From Cercis canadensis (Eukaryota > Streptophyta > Magnoliopsida > Fabales > Fabaceae), in the NCBI GenBank assembly GCA_003255065.1, contig QAOA01008251.1, positions 47,792 through 111,791 of the forward strand: a stretch of 64,000 nucleotides of DNA, given 5' to 3'. Positions 55,994-64,000 of the stretch are shown piece after piece; position 1 is the first letter of the stretch, and every line of letters starts with the position of its first letter. Position numbers and translations under genes: made by a program. A model generated the notes under the pieces. The model was given only the letters and a program-made list of their open reading frames with translations, made no database searches and was not told where the DNA came from.

Positions 55994-57993
55994 TTGTAGC
56001 TACTCAACTGCATGTACAATTGATTTTCCCTCTAGCTGAGCTTGTATTTTATTTAGAAAAGTAATCTATATCAATTGAATGTGATTTACACAACCAAATT
56101 CTTTGACCAATAGCCTGATTCTTTTATTTCTGAGCAACCTTTCTCACTTTTCATCGATTCAGAGTTTCAAACACTGCAAAATTAATTCAGTGCCCAAATA
56201 AACACCCTGTAATCTAATTAATTAATATAATTTGAAAGAAAATGTTTGGTTCAGGTATTTCAAATACTAGCACAAATATGGAATGGCACACATAGTAACA
56301 TACCAACGAGAGACAGAACGTAGCAATAATATAGAATAAAACATCTAGCATAAACTGAGGTGATAATGAGTTGGAATTCACTATAATTGATTATTAACCT
56401 TCTACGATAACCAAAACACCTATTCTGCAGTGCGGGCTTAATGACAGTATAAACTATAATAGGGTATCTACATGAAAATAATGGAGGTGTTCAAAATGAA
56501 GGTCCTTCAATTGCTGGTAATTGGAATTGGAGGTCTATAAGTTGGCGGTGGCCATGCTGGATCAGATTTGGTGAATGGGTGGGGGAAAAATGGAAGGCTA
56601 TGAATTGGGGATGTTTTTGAGGCAGAGGAGCAGAGTTAAAATTTGGGAAATTTTTTTGAATTTAGGAGGTCTACAAGTATAAACTGGTTTATAAGCTGGC
56701 GTTGGGGATTTCTGAGTGATGTGATGCATGGACAAGGTGGGTTTATAAGTGGGTGGTGAAAATGTCAAGGATGTTCATGGTTTGGTGGAAGCGAGTGAGC
56801 TGGTCGGGTTGATGGAAGAGGAAATATTGTCGGAGGGGCCTTATGCAGTGGCGGATTCGGGTGAGTGACTCGCGAAGCTGGTGTTGGTGGATTAGCCGGA
56901 GTTCCACATAATCATGGTGAAGGTGGAGGAGATGATGGTTACGGTTGTGAGCAGGGTGGGTTCCCCTAGTAGGGAGGAGCCTGTGACGGCGAATATAATC
57001 TTGGAGTTGATCTATGTGGCGAAACAAGCGATCTACATGTTGGCGGCACTGGGGATGTGGATGGTGGTGGCGGAGGTGAATTAGCCAGGGAGACCGGCGA
57101 AGATGCCTTAGAAGAACTATAATCCGTTGCAGGGGATAACATGGTGATGCTGTCCTCTCTGACGCCATAACCATCCATTCAATTTAACTTTCAACATATT
57201 GGGAAGGGAAGGCCATTTATAAATTCAACCGTTGCCTTTGCATGCAAGAGAGATGTCAAATTAAGCTGCAGCTAAGTGGGTGCAACTGCAAGTGATATCT
57301 GTCTTCAACTCTTGACTGAATTTATGGAGCTAAGAGGTTTCTTGCATGGCAGTTACACACTATATGTGTCAAAACAAAGTCTGTGCTATGTGGATTTTTC
57401 TGCTGCACTTCTCATCCTGTTTTCTCTTGTTGCTATATGCAAGTGTCACATTCCTCTCTCAAAAACGGTTTCTGATATATCAAGTTCCAGTGCAACAGTT
57501 TTTCATTGGCACGAGCACTCACTTGAGTGCTCTATTCGTTGTTCAGGAAAGTAATGTACATAAATTGGGATATTTTCAAAGAATAGAACTAAAATTGCGA
57601 TCATTTGGTGATGGTGAGATGCTGACTGGTAAAATCAGAAGCATGAAAACGGTGGTTTGACGGTTCAGGTAAACGACGCACCGTCTCATCAAACTCCGTG
57701 AATCTGAGCCCACAAGAAACGGGCTTCCATGGGCTTTCTAAGATTAAAAATAAAATAAAAGAGCCCCCATGGGCCTTCATTTGGCAACTTACCCGTTCCG
57801 TTTCTTTTTGCCGGGAATTTTTTTTACCAGCACTAGTTTGCTTGCTAGTTACGACCAAACTGCCACTGCCACTGCCGTGTCCATCCTCTCCTCCTCGATT
57901 GAATCTCTTTCTTTCTTCTTCTCCGTAAATCCAGAAAATTGAATCTAAACTCAAGCTTACTTTTATGTACACTTTGTGTATACATTGAAATCG
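55994..57993. other. Intergenic with a Pro-rich relic; ELM1 leader at the right
   Basis: 3' region of the cyclase, AT-rich DNA, a Pro-rich minus-strand relic (56500-57178), then GC-richer sequence from about 57660 that fits the ELM1 promoter and leader. No other gene. Confidence 0.5.
56500..57178 (-). pseudogene. Possible relic of a proline-rich protein gene
   Basis: From the ATG at 57178 the minus strand reads MDGYGVREDSITMLSPATDY, then SSSKASSPVSLANSPPPPPS, TSPVPPTCRSLVSPHRSTPR and a TAG after 70 residues. Beyond the stop the same frame keeps a strong Pro bias (PSSPPPSP, CGTPANPPTP, LPSTRPAHSLPP) but has more stops. An alternative frame is open for 143 residues and is His/Arg-rich, which is expected as the shadow of Pro-rich coding DNA. 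I read this as a decayed Pro-rich or extensin-like gene. A short functional 70-residue protein cannot be excluded. Confidence 0.35.
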
Positions 57994-60900
57994 ATGAGAC
58001 CAATTCAGCTTCCTGAGCCGCCCAGCCCTACCACTACGAGGGGTACTCCTGACATCTTCGAATCTGGGGTTCACACTGTCATCAGACGCGCCGTCGTGAT
58101 CGGAAACGGTTCTCCCAGTTCCGAGAATCAGAGCGTCGGATTGGTTCGCGCGCTTGGCTTCTCAGATAAGCATGTCTTATACGTAAGCTCTTGGAATTCT
58201 GATTTTCTTTATATGCTTACTGCCAAAGAGGATTTTATAGGAGCACATAGAATTTGGGTCTTTATTGGCAATCATCAATATATATGGGTGAATTAGTAAT
58301 TAGTTCTGAACTTTGAGTTTACTCATCAATCTTTCTACTGTGAACCCATCAAATTTTCCAGAATAACTATTTGGGTTAACTCGTGGATAACAGAAAGGGA
58401 TGGATGGCGGAAAAAGTGAGGTGCTGCTAGCTTACCTCTATTTTGTCCTATCTCTAACCCTTTCAATTATCTCTCAGGTGTATCGCGGTGGTTATTATGG
58501 AAAATTTGATGGGAGATCATTTTCATTGCTGAGGAAGAGATTAATTTAACGTGGTATTGCTCTTCTGATGAAGGGGGAGAGGTTTTTTTTTTTTTTTTTT
58601 NGTTTTTTTTTTTTTTTTTTCAGTTTCTTTTTTTCCCTATACTGAAAAGAATTTATAATTGTGGGAATGATACTGAATGGGAAATGAACTAGCTGTGAAT
58701 AATTTTCTCCGAAAATGTAGAGATAAAAGTGCAAGAATTGGTAAAAATTCGGTATTTATGTGGGTAAAAGCACTAAACGTTTATCCAGCTAGGTGTAACT
58801 TAAAAAATAATGCTAAATTGAGAAGGATAATAGTGTATGTCAATTCCCCAGATGAAGGTTTTGTGTAGGGATAGAGATAAAGGAGACTGGAGGTCCTGGA
58901 GGAGTTCCTCCAGTTTTATTATTGTAATGTTTAATTGTGTAATTGTATTGGTATAACATCTGAAATACTTGTATCCTTTCACACTTCATGTCACAGTTTG
59001 CTGTGTTTTTCCTCAAATCTGTTGTCTATTATATAAAATTTATTTGTTTAAGTTCTGGTTTTGCTTCATATATCTGCATCGATACATTACATAAAAAGCC
59101 ATGCTTTGTTCTAAGGCATGTGACTCTTGATGCAACCAACAAATTCTCTGTTATGCTGTTTATAATTCATTGTTTACACCAGCACTTATCATTTCCTGAT
59201 CTGAACATGCACCTCTTTTTAACAATGTTACTTTCATCTTATAGAAATTGAAAGTATCTTTTAGCCGCTGAATGAGTTTGCTCAATTTGGACTTACTTAT
59301 TGCAGCGGGTTACCAGGCCAAAAGGAAGGATTAATGAGTGGCTTCACTGGCTTCCAGTCTCTCTTCATAAAAAGATAGATTATATAATAAGTCATCTCTG
59401 TGGTTACTCACGATTTCCATCAGCATCCAAAGAAAAGAAGTTTATACCTCGACCTTCAGAAAATGGTGGCGGCATAGGGTTGGCAGCTGTTTTAGAAGCT
59501 GATGTAAAGCAGATAGTAAATTTGGCTTGTGAAACTTGCGAGAAGTACAATCTCTTTCCACTCTTTTATAGCTTGGCTAAATGAACCTTTTCTCTTTTTT
59601 CTTTTTTTTTTTGGTTGGTTCATTTCATGATGAAGACAGATACTAAAACCAATGTAGTTTTGCCATCAATAATCTCACGTATTTTAGATGACAAATTTCC
59701 TTTCAACAATAGCAGTATTAATTGTTTATGTCAATTTATTTAAAAAGTCAAAAGGTATGATTAATTTATACCACTTCAACTTAAAATTTGGAATTTATCT
59801 TTTACCTTTCTCATTTAGGAAAACAACTAGGTACTAGAACTTGCACATGATTTTCTGTGCATCCATGTTAGACACATATGCAGACCTATTCTGAATAAAA
59901 AAATGTTCTTAACTCATTAATTTGATTTACAAGATGAAGTCCAATTCTTTTCATGTTCTGATTCTCATAACAGTCATCATTCCTGTACTTGTAGCTCCTT
60001 CATGCAGTTTATAGTCTTCTTCATTGTCTAATTTTGCTTCAATTGTTGTTTGGCTACTTATAATCAAAATGATATGATTGATATTTTATCCAGGGAGGGA
60101 CCTCTGCTGGTGGTTGCATCTGGAAGAGATACCATTTCTGTTGCAAGTTCCATAAAACGTTTAGCGGCTGAAAATGTTTTTGTTGTTCAGGTCTGCAGAC
60201 CTTATTATTAGATGCCTTATAGTTAATGCATATTTTCTATTTAGCTTTGCTCTGATATTTCGATGAGCAAGTTATAAGTATGTGTGTCAGAAGATTTCCT
60301 CAAGTCTACAACATTTCTTTCTTTTGCTTTCCTTTCTATGCTTGTTCCTCAAGTCTGCATGAAATAATACATAATACATATATGCTCTTTCCTAATGAAT
60401 GTTGAATTATTTAGTAATTGCAATATAGAAAACATGAGGTTTGATTGCTGGTTTTTTTTTTTAGTTTTTTAATTTTTATTTTATTCCTTGGCAGATACAA
60501 CATCCAAGATTGCATTTGAATAGGTTTGACATGGTGATCACACCTCATCACGATTATTATCCTTTAACTCCAGAAGCACAGAAGCAGGTCCCTCGGTTTC
60601 TTCAAAGGTGGATAACTCCACGTGAGCCTCCTGATGGTCATGTGGTATGTATAATGTGCATATGGCCGTAGATAGATTCTACTTTATAAGAGAATTGTGA
60701 TATTGTTTTGATGTTTTACTGTCTATTTCAAAGGGTTTGTATTATCTGGTAATGTAAATTCAGGTTCTCACTGTGGGAGCCCTCCATCAAGTTGATTTTT
60801 CTACACTTCGTACTGCTGCAAGTACATGGCATGATGAGTTTGTACATCTGCCTAGGCCCTTGCTTGTTGTCAACGTTGGAGGCCCAACAAGTAATTTCTA

Positions 60901-63036
60901 AATACTTTGACTATTTTACATATATCCAGCTCATGTGTCCTTTTAATTATGTTATTACAGTCTGTATCTAGCTAAAACTAGACATATTCTTATTCAGGAT
61001 AAATGCTTATGTTAGTGTATGTGAATTGCTGTTGGTGAAAAATTATAAAGTTTATAAAAAAAGAAAGAAGGACTAATTGGGTACAGAAAGAAGGGAAAAG
61101 CCTAGCAAACAATGGGGAAACACCCTGGGTTTGGTTTATGGGGTAAATCCAGGTAAAAGTGGTTATTCTGAATAGATAAGCTTAATAATCTTATCGAACA
61201 GAGGTTAGGTTAGGCTATGAGGAATAAGAACATAAATTGCAAAAATTGCAGTTAAGGTCTTTCCATTCATCTGTGCACTTCTCAATCAATGTCCAAGTTG
61301 AACCATCTGGTACCTTCAAATGTGAGTGATGAGGGATACAACATGAGAGGCCTTAAAAAGATATTTTGCCTAGCATTTTGATGGATGTAAGAAAATGATT
61401 TGTTTGGGATAAATCATGGAAAATTGGAAGTTACGTGAAGAAATACAACTAGAAATGCTCTCAGTATTTGTCTTATGCAATGAGTTGAGTGGCAGCTGGT
61501 CAAGTTATCTTTCTTTGCTGTACATATAGTGAGTGTTTTTCCATTGCATAACTCTCATTTGAGATGTCTCTAATGCAAGTTTTCGGGAAAAAAAGAATTA
61601 AAAAAAAAATTCCAAATTGGTCCAACTTTCAATAACCCAGCAAAAAAAGGGGTTTGCTAAGTGTAGCACTAAACCCAGATGGGCAACCCACCCATTGATT
61701 TTGGTATTGTTGCGAATATCTCAAAAAACTGAGTCACTCAGTTCCTTATAAACTGCATAAATGACATGTGCCAATTTTTATTTTTTATTTTGGTTTGTTT
61801 GGCAAAGTTTGAATTTTTTTTTGGCACGTTTTCCTATATCGTGCCATTTATTCATTTTATAAGGAATTATATGTTCTGTCTATTCTGCTGGGTGACTGGT
61901 GATTTAGTTTTTCTAGTGTTTTTGAGATCTTCACAATGACACCAAATTTGACCTCTGGGTCCTACCAAAACCCCTGCAAAAAAAAGTTTCCAGTTTCCAA
62001 TAGGCAATAATTAGTAGTTTGATACTGTTGAGTGCTGCAGATTATGTGCTCATTCTTGAGGTTTATTTAAGTTTTCAGCTTGAATAGTGTGTAAAATGTG
62101 GGATTAATTTTCAGTAATTTTTATTATTGATAGGCAACTGCAAGTATGGTGCGGACCTAGCAAAGCAGTTAGCAGCCTCTGTACTGAGTGTTCTTGCTAC
62201 TTGTGGGAGTGTGAAGATATCCTTTTCGGAGAGGACCCCACGAAAGGTATAGTCATACCAATGAAGTTTCAAACAAAAGTAGCATTGACAACGCTCTTGT
62301 CTCTGACACTTTCTTCCCTCTCTTATGCTTTCATAAACAGGTGTCGAAAGTTATAGTGAAAGAACTTGGAAATAATCCAAAAGTTTATATTTGGGATGGT
62401 CAAGGTAATTATTTATTCAAAGATTTAAAATTATTTTTACAGAGAGTAAGTGGTTAAACCCTGACATTGACTGTAATAATTTTCAGAACCAAACCCACGT
62501 ATGGGTGATCTAGCTTGGGCTGATGCATTTGTTGTCACAGCAGATTCAGTTAGTATGATAAGTGAGGCTTGCAGCACGGGGTATGCTTGTGAAGAAGTGT
62601 CTCTATAATGGACAACTTAAGAATAGTTTATTTACTTTAAATATTACTTTTTATTAATACATCCATTTTGTTCCCACAGGAAGCCTGTCTATGTTATGGG
62701 GGCTGAGCGTTGCAGATGGAAGTTCACAGAATTCCACAAATCATTGAGAGAGCGGGGAGTGGTTCGGCCATTTACAGGGTCCGAGAATGTAAGTATAATT
62801 CTTAGGACTTCTATATCAATTACTAAATACGAGGATTGAAATTATTGTGGAAAGATGTCTCTTTTGGAATTATACCTTGGGTTTTCGAAGATCTATATGA
62901 GTTTTAATGGGTAAATGTTTCCGCAAATTATCAGATATCAGAAAGTTGGAGCTATCCACCCCTTAACGATACTGCTGATGCTGCTAGACGGGTTCATAAA
63001 GCGCTTGCTGAGCGAGGGTGGAAATTGAAGAGATAG
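57994..63036 (+). CDS. ELM1: Mitochondrial fission protein ELM1 (DUF1022)
   Basis: Ten exons: 57994-58182, 59306-59544, 60094-60190, 60495-60644, 60764-60890, 62134-62246, 62341-62404, 62487-62580, 62680-62788, 62935-63036. They encode 427 residues, the same length as Arabidopsis ELM1. ELM1 is a plant protein on the mitochondrial surface that recruits the dynamin DRP3A for division. Recognisable stretches are RRAVVIGNGSPSSENQSVGL, RVTRPKGRINEWLHWLP, GPLLVVASGRDTISVASSIK, IQHPRLHLNRFDMVITPHHD, WITPREPPDGHVVLTVGALH, SNCKYGADLAKQLAASVLSV, WADAFVVTADSVSMISEACS and TGKPVYVMGAERCRWKFTEF. All nine introns are GT-AG with matching phases. The ATG at 57994 gives MRPIQLP, as in homologues; an earlier in-frame ATG at 57976 is less likely. 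Intron 1 holds a poly-T run with an N (58601), and intron 5 holds a MITE-like hairpin. Confidence 0.95.
58581..58625. repeat. Poly-T run with an N in ELM1 intron 1
   Basis: Two long T runs joined by N at 58601 and a G. The run length is uncertain; it does not affect coding. Confidence 0.9.
61645..61985. mobile_element. MITE-like imperfect inverted repeat in ELM1 intron 5
   Basis: Left words such as GGGGTTTG, GATTTTGGTATTGTTGCGAA and TTCCTTATAAACTGCATAAA are mirrored, in reverse complement and in order, on the right (for example TTTATTCATTTTATAAGGAA). Pairing is patchy. Borders are approximate; no coding sequence. Confidence 0.45.
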
Positions 63037-63975
63037 AATACAATTTGAAGTTTGATTTAATACTCATTTTTTGAAACTTCTCTAAAAAAGGGTATATACA
63101 TTCGTTATTTGGTAAGGTATTGTCAGAATACCATATTTCTTTGATAGCACGAATAGGAAATACACGATATGTTTGTAATTCTTTCTACCATAGCTAGTAA
63201 GTAATGTAATATAAGGATAGGTGTACGATTGCGGCTTGTAAAATGGGAAGAGCAGGTGGCATGTTTTTGGCATTTATGCACCGGATAATGAGGTGAATAA
63301 AAAATTTGAGTTTGTGCTGAAAACAATGTTATCATTTATTTTCTTTCCTTCCTTATACCATGACCTGGCTCTGCTTCTTCTTCGAATATGATATTTGGCA
63401 ATTTGCAATGTTATCTCGCCAATGTATTATTCATGTTATATTCTTTCAACTGGCTCGGTTCACATACAAAGGGGAAAATGTACAAGCACAAGTCTGAGCC
63501 TAGGGGGTCCTTGCTTGAACTTCAATCCATGTTGTTGTTTGGCTTGAACCTTGCTTGCATTTATCATCTTCTTCTGTACCGAATTTCTCATGGGTTACTA
63601 GAACCTCATCCATTTCAAAGTCGCCAGGTGGTTTGCACGGAAATGAAATTTATGCTACATGAATAAATAATCATTAAGAAGATATTGTTAGTAAATTTGT
63701 CAATTCATTCTGAGGATCAAATAAGAAACTTTTTTTTCTTCTGCAAGGTGGAGTTAGTGAGTTCTTGCCAACAACTCCCTTCCAACCTGAATCACAGAAG
63801 CCCCCCACAAGTTCCCACACCAATATTGAGCTCCTATACAAACTAACCCATTAATTGGATAGCAGTTAGCACTCCCTTCTTTATGCCTTTATAGTCTATA
63901 AATACGAGCTTCGAGATGATACCCTTCAAAAGAACATCGGCATACTCCATATCTGATAGACTCGGGGAAAGTACA
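63037..63975. other. Intergenic between ELM1 and the next gene
   Basis: 3' side of ELM1, then AT-rich DNA. A TATA-like CTATAAATA near 63893-63901 lies about 75 bases before the last ATG. No other gene. Confidence 0.5.
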
Positions 63976-64000
63976 ATGGCAGAGTCAAAGGTCAATGCCA
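63976..64000 (+). CDS. Possible start of a further gene, cut by the window edge
   Basis: An ATG at 63976 in a good plant context (ACAATGGC) opens MAESKVNA before the window ends. A TATA-like box lies about 75 bases upstream (63893-63901), a plausible distance. Only eight residues are visible, so no family can be named. Confidence 0.4.

Noticed and set aside
57601-58074. A 157-residue minus-strand open frame
   Set aside because: It overlaps the ELM1 leader and first exon on the opposite strand and has no family resemblance.

Overview
This window looks like nuclear DNA from a dicot plant, probably a heterozygous, perhaps woody one. The evidence is AT-rich intergenic DNA, short GT-AG introns, and plant-only families: a NAC factor, an S40 senescence regulator, a germin-like group, a chromoplast-type lycopene cyclase, VAMP714 and ELM1. 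A Tat-type Ty3/gypsy element and several small DNA transposons lie between them. I could not fix the species. Three single Ns (13583, 23456, 58601) mark assembly joins or homopolymer trouble.

Layout, left to right. 1-1046: last intron and last exon of ribosomal protein eS25 (+). 1554-2105: a LEA_2/NHL-type protein (-). 3427-14173: a small secreted Gly/His-rich protein gene (-), inferred from two phase-compatible exons, whose single intron holds a 9.56 kb Tat-lineage LTR retrotransposon (3869-13424, +). After the element the assembly runs across an N into a copy of the empty insertion site, so both alleles seem to have been strung together. 15256-19195: four damaged germin-like (GLP9-type) copies, none intact. 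20332-21060: an S40/DUF584 senescence regulator. 21061-27462: gene-poor DNA with two MITE-like elements. 27463-28062: a Pollen Ole e 1 family protein. 29753-31930: a hAT-type end and a 0.3 kb inverted duplication just upstream of THO7. 32159-33647: THO complex subunit 7. 34152-41277: a probable non-autonomous Helitron with exon-like segments, a duplicated exon and a nested SINE. 41696-46257: foldback elements. 46258-47174: a NAC090-like factor. 48668-51374: the R-SNARE VAMP714. 52498-54017: a complete 1.5 kb hAT-type element carrying a captured oligopeptide-transporter fragment. 54497-55993: a CYC-B/CCS/NSY-type lycopene beta-cyclase. 57994-63036: the mitochondrial fission factor ELM1 in ten exons. 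63976: possible start of another gene.

The host genes are independent single transcription units with unrelated jobs (translation, mRNA export, vesicle fusion, mitochondrial division, carotenoids, transcription control). The most unusual content is in the mobile DNA: the apparent presence/absence allele pair, the minus-strand ORF block inside the Tat element, the exon-bearing Helitron, the gene-capturing hAT and the hairpin-forming duplication before THO7. All of this was read by eye, with no database search.
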